Positions 57,288-64,000 of a stretch of 64,000 nt of DNA are shown one piece after another. This stretch comes from Salinirubrum litoreum. GTDB taxonomy: Archaea > Halobacteriota > Halobacteria > Halobacteriales > Haloferacaceae. Each line of letters opens with the position of its first letter. Within the stretch, counting starts at the first letter, position 1. The position numbers and the translations under genes are program-made. Location of the stretch: positions 1 through 64,000 of the forward strand of contig NZ_JAJCVJ010000001.1 of assembly GCF_020567425.1 (NCBI RefSeq), in the 5' to 3' direction. Under the pieces are notes generated by a model, which was given only the letters and a program-made list of their open reading frames with translations, did no database searches and was not told where the DNA came from.

Positions 57288-58280
57288 ATGACCGAGACAC
57301 GGCGGGCACTGCTCGACGCGTTGGCGGCGGGGCCGGTCGCCGGGCCGGCCTTCGCCGAGGCACACGGCGTCTCACGTGCGGCCGTCTGGAAGTGGATCGA
57401 CCGTTTCCGCGAGGACGGGTTCGACGTCGAGAGCACCGACGAGGGGTACGTGGTACGGTCGGTGCCGGCGTTCGGCGGGTCGGCCGTCGAGTTCGGACTC
57501 GACGCGCCGTACCGCGTCGAGTACCACGACAGCATCGGCAGTACGAACGACCGCGCCCGCGAACTCGCCGCCTCGGCCGACCGCGACGAAGTCGTCGTCC
57601 TCGCGGACGAACAGACCGGCAGTCGGGGTCGACTCGACAGGGAGTGGACCGCGCCGTCCGGTGGAATCTGGGCCAGTCTCCTGCTCGCCCCCGAGCGTCC
57701 ACCGGCACACGTCCCACTGTTCACGCTCGCCGCCGCGGTCGCGACCACGAGCGCCTGCCGCGAGGCGGGTGTCGACGCCCGGATCAAGTGGCCGAACGAC
57801 GTGCTGGTTCCCGGGTCCACCGTCGACGACGCGACGGCAGGGACCGGCCGGGAGAGCGCGGGCGAACGCGGACGCGGCGGAGCGAAACTGGCGGGGATCC
57901 TGACCGAGATGGAAGGCGAGGCGGACCGCGTCTCGTGGCTCGTCGTCGGGATCGGCGTGAACGCGAACGTGGCTCGCGAGTCCCTCCCGGTAGGGGCGAC
58001 GAGCCTCCGCGCCGAGACCGGCGACGTCGACCGCCGGGTGTTCGTCCAGCGACTGCTGGAGCGGTTCCACGAGTTGCGCGAAGCCCCCGAGTCGGTGCTG
58101 CCGGCGTGGCGCGAGTACAGTGCCACACTCGGCCGACGCGTACGTGTCGAGACACCCGGTGGCGTCGTAGAGGGGGAGGCGGTGGACGTGACCTTCCCCG
58201 GCGCGCTGATCGTTCGGACCCCGGACGGCGAGCGCACCGTCCACGCCGGCGACTGTGAACACCTCCGGACCGCGGAGTAG
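57288..58280 (+). CDS. birA: BirA-type biotin protein ligase with N-terminal HTH
   Basis: The 330-residue protein has a winged helix at residues 1-55 (FAEAHGVSRAAVWKWIDRF), the biotin-binding loop GSRGRLDR (111-118), KWPNDV with K167, and KLAGILTE in the ligase core, plus the small C-terminal SH3-like domain. It makes biotinyl-AMP and attaches biotin to BCCP. The HTH suggests it also represses biotin or carboxylase genes. A ~25-residue Gly/Arg/Thr-rich insertion lies between KWPNDV and KLAGIL. The BCCP substrate is encoded 2.4 kb upstream. Confidence 0.94.
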   Translation: MTETRRALLDALAAGPVAGPAFAEAHGVSRAAVWKWIDRFREDGFDVESTDEGYVVRSVPAFGGSAVEFGLDAPYRVEYHDSIGSTNDRARELAASADRDEVVVLADEQTGSRGRLDREWTAPSGGIWASLLLAPERPPAHVPLFTLAAAVATTSACREAGVDARIKWPNDVLVPGSTVDDATAGTGRESAGERGRGGAKLAGILTEMEGEADRVSWLVVGIGVNANVARESLPVGATSLRAETGDVDRRVFVQRLLERFHELREAPESVLPAWREYSATLGRRVRVETPGGVVEGEAVDVTFPGALIVRTPDGERTVHAGDCEHLRTAE

Positions 58281-58331
58281 CGCCGGTCGGCCGAGGGGAC
58301 GCCCGAGCGTCTCGGAGCCGCGGACGGCGAG

Positions 58332-59126
58332 TTACGCCGAGTCGCCCGACTCCTCGTCGCCGGCGTCGTCTGCCTCCCCAGTCGCGCCAGCGCCGGCGGA
58401 TTCGGTGTCGTCCGTGGTCTCGCCGAGTTCGTCCCGGAGGAGGGCCAGTTCGGACTCGATCTCGTCGTCGGTCTGGATGCGGTCGAGTTCCGCCTCGATG
58501 TCGTCCTCGTCGCCGAAGACGCCCGTCCGACCCAGTGCGTCCTGCTCGTCGAGTTCTTCGAGGGCGGCAGTCCGGGCCTCCAGTTCCGCGGTTCGGTCGG
58601 CCACGTCGCCGATCGCGGTGTCGGCCTCCGAGAGACCGCCGTCCTCGCCGGTGTCGGCCATCGTCTCCGAGACGGTGAGATCGGCTTCGGCCGCCTTCCG
58701 GCGCGCCTTCAGTTGCTCGCGTTCGGTGCGGAAGCGTTCGATCCGGCGTTCGAGGTCGTCCCGGCGTTCGAGGAGCGTCTGCTGGGCCGACTCCAGTTCG
58801 TCGATGTCGGCCTCCAGGTCGTCCAGGTCCTGCATCTCGGCTCGCTTCCGGCGGAGTGCCTCACGCGCGAGGTCGTCCCGGCCGGCGGCGACCGCCTCTC
58901 TGGCCTGCTCGTTTCGGTCGGCGACGCGCGATTCCACGTCGTCCCGGCGTGCTTCCAGTCGCTTCTTCTCGGTCACGAGGTCTGTCAGTGCCGACTCGAC
59001 CTTTGAGAGTTCGTCCTGCAGTCGCTCGTAGGTGTAGTCCAACTGCTCGTCGGGGTCCTCGAGTCTGTCGAGGAGCGAGTTCATCTTCGCACCGAAGAGG
59101 TCGGAGGTCCGGTCGAGGATTCCCAT
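58332..59126 (-). CDS. pspA: PspA/Vipp1 (IM30) family membrane-stress protein
   Basis: The 264-residue protein has the ESCRT-III-like PspA layout: a short amphipathic N-terminus (MGILDRTSDLFGAKMNSLLD), then long coiled-coil helices (about 25-175) rich in Arg/Glu/Leu, and a disordered acidic tail. Such proteins form rods or rings that protect and remodel membranes; haloarchaeal PspA homologues are associated with salt and membrane stress. It converges with birA, the stops being 50 bases apart. Confidence 0.9.
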   Translation of the reverse strand: MGILDRTSDLFGAKMNSLLDRLEDPDEQLDYTYERLQDELSKVESALTDLVTEKKRLEARRDDVESRVADRNEQAREAVAAGRDDLAREALRRKRAEMQDLDDLEADIDELESAQQTLLERRDDLERRIERFRTEREQLKARRKAAEADLTVSETMADTGEDGGLSEADTAIGDVADRTAELEARTAALEELDEQDALGRTGVFGDEDDIEAELDRIQTDDEIESELALLRDELGETTDDTESAGAGATGEADDAGDEESGDSA

Positions 59127-59294
59127 ACCCCCACTGCGGCCTCTCGGAACTTATCGGTTCGTGCCGGTGGAGGTGAGTCAGGGCGCTCGGTCGCCGGTCT
59201 CCGCTCGACTCTCGTCGTCCGTCGGTCCGACCGTTTTCAGTCGCTGGGAATCTCGGCCGCGATTATGGGGGACTCGTCCCTACCGTTTCCCACG

Positions 59295-59930
59295 ATGACG
59301 GGTGTTCGAGCCGAGGTCGAGGTCAGTGAACCGGGGAGTTGTCCGGTGGCGAGCGTCTCGGAGTCGGTCGAGGGGTCCGTCGGCTCTGTCTCGTGGACCG
59401 CCAGCGACGACGCCGTCACCGAGGAGTTCACGGTCGAGACGGACGACGACTCGCTCGACAGTGCCGACGTCGAACGCGTCTTCGACTACGGATCGGAGTC
59501 GGTGTACCAGTTCCAACGAGACGGGGGTGACTGCGTCTGTGAGGTCGTCGAGTCGGTCGACTGTCCGATCGCGGACGTGCGCGCCGAGCGTGGGTCGCTT
59601 GTCCTGACGCTCCACCTCGACGAGATGGCCGACCTGCGGACGTTGGTCTCGACGCTCCGCGAGCAGTTCGGCGGTGTCGGGGTGCGATACCTCGCCCAGG
59701 CGAGCGCCGAGGCGGCAGAGGGTAGCGATCTGGTGCCGGTGGATCGCGGTCGGCTGACCGACCGGCAGGAGGAGGTGCTCCGCACGGCCCACGAGATGGG
59801 CTACTTCGAGTACCCCCGCGACTCCAACGCGACCGAGGTCGCAGCGGCACTCGACATCCGCCCCTCGACGTTCACAGAGCATCTCTCGGCCGCACAGTCG
59901 AAGCTGTTGGACGACTTGCTCGCCGACTGA
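59295..59930 (+). CDS. HTH_10 (bacterio-opsin-activator-type) transcriptional regulator
   Basis: The 211-residue protein has an N-terminal sensory alpha/beta region and a C-terminal HTH_10 domain: LTDRQEEVLRTAHEMGYFEY, then a second helix pair SNATEVAAALDIRPSTFTEHLSAAQ. This is the Bat-like helix-turn-helix family expanded in haloarchaea; no PAS or GAF module is present. ATG 59295 is preferred because ATTATGGG around 59260 is in TATA position for it. It is divergent from pspA, which makes pspA a candidate target. Confidence 0.9.
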   Translation: MTGVRAEVEVSEPGSCPVASVSESVEGSVGSVSWTASDDAVTEEFTVETDDDSLDSADVERVFDYGSESVYQFQRDGGDCVCEVVESVDCPIADVRAERGSLVLTLHLDEMADLRTLVSTLREQFGGVGVRYLAQASAEAAEGSDLVPVDRGRLTDRQEEVLRTAHEMGYFEYPRDSNATEVAAALDIRPSTFTEHLSAAQSKLLDDLLAD

Positions 59931-59940
59931 GTGTATCCCC

Positions 59941-59996
59941 GGGCGTCGACCGATGGCGATTCCACCGAGGGCGTCGACCGATGGCGATTCCACCGA
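59941..59996. repeat. 28-bp perfect tandem repeat (2 copies)
   Basis: GGGCGTCGACCGATGGCGAT plus eight bases is repeated exactly at 59941-59968 and 59969-59996, starting 11 bases after the stop codon of the HTH_10 gene. Confidence 0.97.
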
Positions 59997-60084
59997 ATGC
60001 GCGCACCTCGTTTCCGGTGAATCCCACGACGCGGTGTCGCCGGCCCGATTCAGGGTATCCACCGCACGTGATCGCCCGGAATCC

Positions 60085-60185
60085 GGACCGGACGCGATCT
60101 GCTGGCGACCCGGACCGGGCAGTGTCCGAGCGACAGCGAGCGACCTGCCCTGGGTCGCGTCGTCAGCAGTCGGGGGGCGTGGGGA
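60085..60185. repeat. Dispersed non-coding repeat, copy C (inverted)
   Basis: In reverse complement this region follows copy B at 48430-48545 with the same order of words (CCGGACGCGATCTG, GCGACAGCGAG, CAGCAGTCGGGG). It occupies most of the 410-base gene-free interval before the helicase; the rest holds the 28-bp tandem repeat and the helicase promoter (CGTTTACTC near 60312). Confidence 0.75.
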
Positions 60186-60340
60186 GTACGAGCCACGCCG
60201 GATTCCTGGCCGGGCCTGCGACACGCCCCGTGAGGACCCGATCCGACCCCCCACGTCCTCGACAGCGCGACCTGCCGCCGCCGCGTCCCCGACAGCGTTC
60301 GGACCGCAATCCGTTTACTCACGCCGCCCAAGCCAGTACC

Positions 60341-62668
60341 GTGGACGACCTCATCGCGTGGCTTCGGGGCAGACCGTACTACGAGGGGCAGATCGCCGAC
60401 CACCGGCGCATCCCGGCCCGCGAGGCCGAGTTCGCCGACGTGGACCTCGAACCACGCGTCGTCAACACGCTCGACAAGCAGGGCATCGACGGGCTCTACC
60501 GCCACCAGGCCGAGGCCATCGAGGCGGTCCGAGACGGCAAGAACGTCGTCCTCGCCACCCAGACCGCCTCCGGCAAGAGCCTCGCGTACACCGTCCCCGC
60601 CTTCGAGCGCGCGCTGGATCACGGCGGCCGAACCCTCTACATCGGGCCGCAGAACGCCCTGATCGCCGATCAGGAGGACACCCTCTCCGAACTTGCGAGA
60701 GGACTCGGCTTCGGCTCTCGGGTGTCGGTCCGGCAGTACACCGGTCGGCAGTCGAAGTCCGAGAAGCGGGAGGTGCGGGACCGCCGGCCGACCGTCGTGC
60801 TCTCGAACCCCGACATGCTCCACTACGCGCTCCTGCCGTACGCCAGAAAGCTGTGGGAGTGGTTCTTCTCCTCGCTGGAGACGGTGGTGATCGACGAGGT
60901 GCACGGCTACCGGGGCGTCTTCGGGAGCCACGTCGCGCTGACGCTCCGGCGACTCAACCGCATCTGTGAACGCTTCGACAGCGATCCACAGTACGTCTGC
61001 TGTTCGGCGACGATCGGCAACCCTGTGGAGCACGCCAGTCGCGTGACCGGGAAATCCGCCGACTCGTTCGCGCTGGTCGACGAGGACACCAGCGCGACCG
61101 GCGAGCGCCACTGGATCTTGTGGAACCCGCCGGAGTACGCCGATCAGGAGAATCGCTCTGGACGGCGGCGTTCCAGTCACACCGAGGCGAAACGGCTGTT
61201 CGTCGATCTGGTGAGCAAGGACTTCCAGACGCTGACCTTCACCCGCGCCCGGCAGGCCGCCGAGCAGTACGCCACCGAAAGCGCCAAGATGCTCCGGGAG
61301 CGCGGCCAGCACGACCTCGCGGGCAAGATCACGGCGTACCAGGCCGCCCTGCGGAACGACCGCCGCAGAGAGATCGAAGCCGACCTGCACGCCGGGAAGA
61401 TGCGGGGTGTTTGGAGCACGAACGCGCTGGAACTCGGTGTGGACGTGGGTGGCCTCGACGCCGTCCTCCTCGACGGCTACCCCGGCACCCGGATGTCGGC
61501 GTTCCAGCAGGCCGGCAGAGCAGGGCGCGGGGAGGACGCCGCGCTGGTGGTGATGATCGGCGGCGAAGACCAGTTAGACCAGTATCTGATGGGCAATCCC
61601 GACGACTTCTTCGAGGGCGAACCCGAGGAGGCGGTCGCCGACCCCGAGAACGAGCAACTGCTGGACGACCACCTGCTGTCTGCCGCCACCGAGAACTGGT
61701 TGATGCCCGACGACGACCGGTACTTCGGCGAGACGTTCGAGTCGGCCGTGTCGGATCTCACGGCGGTCGGGGAACTCGACCGCCGGGACACCCAGCACGG
61801 CCCGCGCTGGACCTACGCCGGCAACGGGAGTCCACAACACGAGATGAGCCTCCGGACTATCGACGACCGCGAGGTGAGCCTCGTGGACCGGCGGTCCGGC
61901 GACTCCATCGCGGAACTGGGCTTCTCCGACGCCCTCCGGGACGCTCACCCCGGCGCTGTCTACCACCAGCAGGGCCAGAGCTACGAGGTCGTCGATCTCG
62001 ATCTGGCCACCGACACCGCCGAACTTCAGCCGACGTGGGCCGACTACTACACGCAGGTTCTCACTGACAAGGATATCGTGGTCGAGCGCGACCTGACCGA
62101 GAAACAGTTGACTGCCCGGCCGGACACGCCGGTCAGGTTCGCGGACGTGACCGTCACCGAGCAGATCACGGGCTTCGAGCGCAAGGACCGCGCGAGTGGC
62201 GAGACGATCGGCACCGAGACGCTGGACCTGCCGGAGACGACCCTGCGGACGCGGGCGCTCTACTTCACGGTCCCCGAAGACCTCGAGACGGCGATGCGGT
62301 CGGAGGGCGGCGAGTACGGGTTCAACGGCGGCATCCACGCCGCAGAACACGGGATGATCTCGCTGTTCCCGCTGCACCTGCTGTGTGACCGGGCGGACAT
62401 CGGCGGCATCTCGACGCCGTTCCACGGCCACACCGGGCAGAGTACGATCTTCATCTACGACGGCTATCCGGGTGGCGTCGGCCTGACGCGGTCGGGGTAC
62501 GACGCGGTGGAGTCGCTGATGGACCGCACCGCGAAACTGATCGACGGCTGTACCTGCGAGGGTGGCTGTCCGGCCTGCGTGCAGTCGCCCCACTGCGGGA
62601 ACGCGAACGACCCGCTGTCGAAACCCGAGGCCGTCATGCTGTTGGAAGGGCTGACCGGCACGGACTGA
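60341..62668 (+). CDS. DEAD/DEAH-box helicase with DUF1998/MZB domain (MrfA/YprA/Hrq1-like)
   Basis: The 775-residue superfamily-2 helicase has Walker A TQTASGKS (73-80), DEVH (185-188), the SATIGNP motif III region and QQAGRAGRGED motif VI. The C-terminal DUF1998 zinc module contains C737, C739, C743, C746 and C752. This architecture is that of Bacillus MrfA (YprA) and fungal Hrq1, 3'-5' helicases acting in mitomycin or cross-link repair. No MrfB-like nuclease gene is adjacent. GTG 60341 (MDDLIAWLRGRP) is chosen, since upstream sequence is repeat-derived and non-coding in character. Confidence 0.93.
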   Translation: MDDLIAWLRGRPYYEGQIADHRRIPAREAEFADVDLEPRVVNTLDKQGIDGLYRHQAEAIEAVRDGKNVVLATQTASGKSLAYTVPAFERALDHGGRTLYIGPQNALIADQEDTLSELARGLGFGSRVSVRQYTGRQSKSEKREVRDRRPTVVLSNPDMLHYALLPYARKLWEWFFSSLETVVIDEVHGYRGVFGSHVALTLRRLNRICERFDSDPQYVCCSATIGNPVEHASRVTGKSADSFALVDEDTSATGERHWILWNPPEYADQENRSGRRRSSHTEAKRLFVDLVSKDFQTLTFTRARQAAEQYATESAKMLRERGQHDLAGKITAYQAALRNDRRREIEADLHAGKMRGVWSTNALELGVDVGGLDAVLLDGYPGTRMSAFQQAGRAGRGEDAALVVMIGGEDQLDQYLMGNPDDFFEGEPEEAVADPENEQLLDDHLLSAATENWLMPDDDRYFGETFESAVSDLTAVGELDRRDTQHGPRWTYAGNGSPQHEMSLRTIDDREVSLVDRRSGDSIAELGFSDALRDAHPGAVYHQQGQSYEVVDLDLATDTAELQPTWADYYTQVLTDKDIVVERDLTEKQLTARPDTPVRFADVTVTEQITGFERKDRASGETIGTETLDLPETTLRTRALYFTVPEDLETAMRSEGGEYGFNGGIHAAEHGMISLFPLHLLCDRADIGGISTPFHGHTGQSTIFIYDGYPGGVGLTRSGYDAVESLMDRTAKLIDGCTCEGGCPACVQSPHCGNANDPLSKPEAVMLLEGLTGTD

Positions 62669-62673
62669 GTCGG

Positions 62674-62725
62674 TTCGTCGGTGGAGACGGGGGTGAGTTC
62701 GTCGGTGGAGACAGGGGAGAGTTCG
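62674..62725. repeat. 24-bp tandem repeat (2 copies plus a partial)
   Basis: TTCGTCGGTGGAGACGGGGG plus four bases at 62674-62697 is repeated with two changes at 62698-62721. A third partial copy runs into the stop region of the minus-strand gene ending at 62726. The array fills the space between the two convergent stop codons. Confidence 0.9.
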
Positions 62726-63103
62726 TCACTCGGGCACGATCCGGAGCAGTTCGGCGTAGGGGACGTAGCCGCACTTCTCGCCGTCCGCGTCGGTCAGCTT
62801 CAGGCCGTGTTCCCCCTCGCTGAAGCCGTGGCAGGTGATCGGGTCCTCGGCCGGGACGCGACTCGGTCGGCTCTCGGTCCCTTCGGCGTCGGAGACGACT
62901 GCTGTGTCTGCGCCGGTCGTCCCCGCTCCGGTCGTACTGGTTCCAGTCCCGCTCTTCCCGATCGGTGGCGCAGGATTCCCGCCCGGCGTTGACGATTTCG
63001 AACCAGCATGGTCGGCGGGTGTCGAACCGGCGTCGGGGGAACTGGCGTCGGCAGAAGTGGAGTCGGCGGGCGATTCGGTCGTGGTGCGGACGACGACGCG
63101 CAT
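62726..63103 (-). CDS. Hypothetical protein with low-complexity linker and small C-terminal domain
   Basis: The 125-residue protein has a short basic start (MRVVVRTTTESPAD), an Ala/Ser/Gly/Thr/Pro-rich linker to about residue 80, and a compact C-terminal segment with two cysteines (ITCHGFSEGEHGLKLTD, EKCGYVPYAELLRIVPE). The C-terminal part looks conserved and structured; no family is recognised. Confidence 0.65.
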   Translation of the reverse strand: MRVVVRTTTESPADSTSADASSPDAGSTPADHAGSKSSTPGGNPAPPIGKSGTGTSTTGAGTTGADTAVVSDAEGTESRPSRVPAEDPITCHGFSEGEHGLKLTDADGEKCGYVPYAELLRIVPE

Positions 63104-63211
63104 ACCCGCGACGAGGCGCGCGAGACGCCTAAAACCGGGTGACGTGACGGTTCTGTAGAACGAGTTCGACCGTCGCCGGGTCCGGTTCCGGACAACCGGG
63201 GGTCGGCACCT

Positions 63212-63991
63212 TCACGCGGGGCCGGTCAGCTTCAGCGACGTCGTCGCCCGCGTCGCGTCGGCGGGGACGAGCACGTCGGCCGAGACCTCGCGCACTGCGG
63301 CGGGCTTGATCGTGCCGACCGGACACGTCTGGCTCCCGATCCGGGTGCCGGTCCCGTCGTAGAACTCGACGGCGACCTCGACGCTCGTCTCCTCGCCCTC
63401 GTTCTCGACGACGAACTCGGCTCGGCTCACCTGTCCCTGGAGGTCGGACACCGTCGCCTCGGTGTCGTCGGTGTCGTAGAACGTCACGCTCCGCACCGAG
63501 ACGGAGTCGAGCGTGTCGCTCTTGATGTACCGAAACAGTTTGTCGCTGATCTGCTGGTACAGTTCGTCGCCCTCGCTTCCGTCCTCGAACAGGACGCTGA
63601 TCGGGTTCAGATCCGCCCGGAGGTCGCTCGCGATCGTGGTTCGATTCTTCCGGCTGATCTTCAGGCGGCGGTAGTCCTCGATGAACGAGTCGAACTGCTC
63701 TGGCAGGTCACCGTCGTACAGTTCCGCGAACCCACGAAGCTCCGCGTCGAAGTTGAGTAGCGGCGGGAGCGGTGCGGCCTGCCGGTTCCCGACGACCCAC
63801 GGCTTGGCCGGTCTGGTGTCCGTCTGCTCTGCGGTCTGGGTCGTCGCGGTTCCCCGGTCGGGGTCGAAGTAGCCGAGCGTCTCCAGCGCAGAGGCGATGA
63901 TCGCCGTGAGGACGGTGACGAGCAGGACCCCCGCCGTGAGGAGGTGTGAGACCGGACTCGGGAGCGTGAACTGGAACGCCGCGATGAACAC
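63212..63991 (-). CDS. Membrane-anchored protein, unknown; 5' end may lie beyond the window
   Basis: The visible 259-residue product has one hydrophobic helix near its N-terminus (about residues 15-37), then an extracytoplasmic-type alpha/beta region and a C-terminal beta-sandwich-like domain (AEFVVENEGEETSVEVAVEF) resembling immunoglobulin-like FxLyD modules. The first in-frame start seen is GTG at 63991, but the frame stays open to the last base, so the true start may be outside the window. Function is unknown. Confidence 0.7.
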   Translation of the reverse strand: MFIAAFQFTLPSPVSHLLTAGVLLVTVLTAIIASALETLGYFDPDRGTATTQTAEQTDTRPAKPWVVGNRQAAPLPPLLNFDAELRGFAELYDGDLPEQFDSFIEDYRRLKISRKNRTTIASDLRADLNPISVLFEDGSEGDELYQQISDKLFRYIKSDTLDSVSVRSVTFYDTDDTEATVSDLQGQVSRAEFVVENEGEETSVEVAVEFYDGTGTRIGSQTCPVGTIKPAAVREVSADVLVPADATRATTSLKLTGPA

Positions 63992-64000
63992 GCAGGTGAC

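Noticed and set aside
59981-60340. N-terminal extension of the helicase by 120 residues
   Set aside because: The extension is Arg/Pro/Ser-rich and is made of the dispersed repeat. A TATA-like box and the GTG at 60341 mark the better start.

Overview
The window is a gene-dense piece of a haloarchaeal (class Halobacteria) chromosome. Four kinds of evidence support this: very high GC, especially at third codon positions; strongly acidic proteins; archaeal information-processing genes (TFB, an RPA3/RPAP3 pair, membrane LonB, Tfx-like and HTH_10-type regulators); and short-leader genes with A/T-rich TATA boxes about 25-30 bases before GTG or ATG starts. Secreted proteins carry twin-arginine signals. 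I cannot name the genus. No tRNA, rRNA, CRISPR array, intact transposase gene or phage module was found.

Layout. 0-5 kb: membrane protein, TRAM protein, Tfx regulator, an SDR with altered catalytic residues, a mannose-1-phosphate guanylyltransferase and a methyltransferase. 5-9 kb: rpa3-rpap3, an RHH/coiled-coil protein, MOSC and VOC proteins. 9-19.5 kb, all on the minus strand: two bPH2 membrane proteins, a Gfo/Idh/MocA dehydrogenase, a complete sugar-type ABC importer (TAT-lipobox binding protein, two permeases, ATPase, small membrane protein) and an aldo/keto reductase. 19.6-24 kb: thiolase plus Zn-ribbon/OB partner, paired membrane paralogues, an alpha/beta hydrolase and YjbQ. 24-30.5 kb: lonB with a divergent small acidic protein, a zinc-ribbon membrane protein, a polytopic membrane protein and a secreted subtilase. 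31-36.6 kb: cysS, a gene-free structured interval, a cytochrome b C-terminal subunit, a truncated haemoglobin and purA. 37-44.5 kb: an 835-aa coiled-coil protein, a winged-helix regulator, trkH/trkA and coaBC. 44.5-48 kb: purB divergent from the fused purNH. 48-48.9 kb: a non-coding repeat block. 49-53 kb: HTH-CBS regulator, UPF0212 protein, sugar kinase and TFB. 53-58.3 kb: biotin carboxylase-BCCP, a CHAT/caspase-like protein and birA. 58.3-64 kb: PspA-like protein, HTH_10 regulator, an MrfA/Hrq1-like helicase and two hypotheticals, the last possibly cut by the window edge.

How the genes work together. Three purine enzymes (PurA, PurB, PurNH) lie in the window, and purB/purNH share a divergent promoter region. 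BirA would biotinylate the BCCP domain encoded two genes upstream. TrkA gates TrkH. The ABC importer with the Gfo/Idh and aldo/keto reductases looks like one sugar or polyol utilisation locus.

Most unusual features: (1) a CHAT-like putative cysteine protease between the biotin-carboxylase and BirA genes; (2) a gene-free interval after cysS with two DtxR/Idr-like palindromes in front of at least six closely spaced hairpins, a candidate iron- or metal-responsive RNA; (3) repeated tandem amplification of gene 3' ends and 3' flanks in 24-33 bp units; (4) a dispersed non-coding repeat in three copies, one inside a highly palindromic block at 48.1-48.6 kb.
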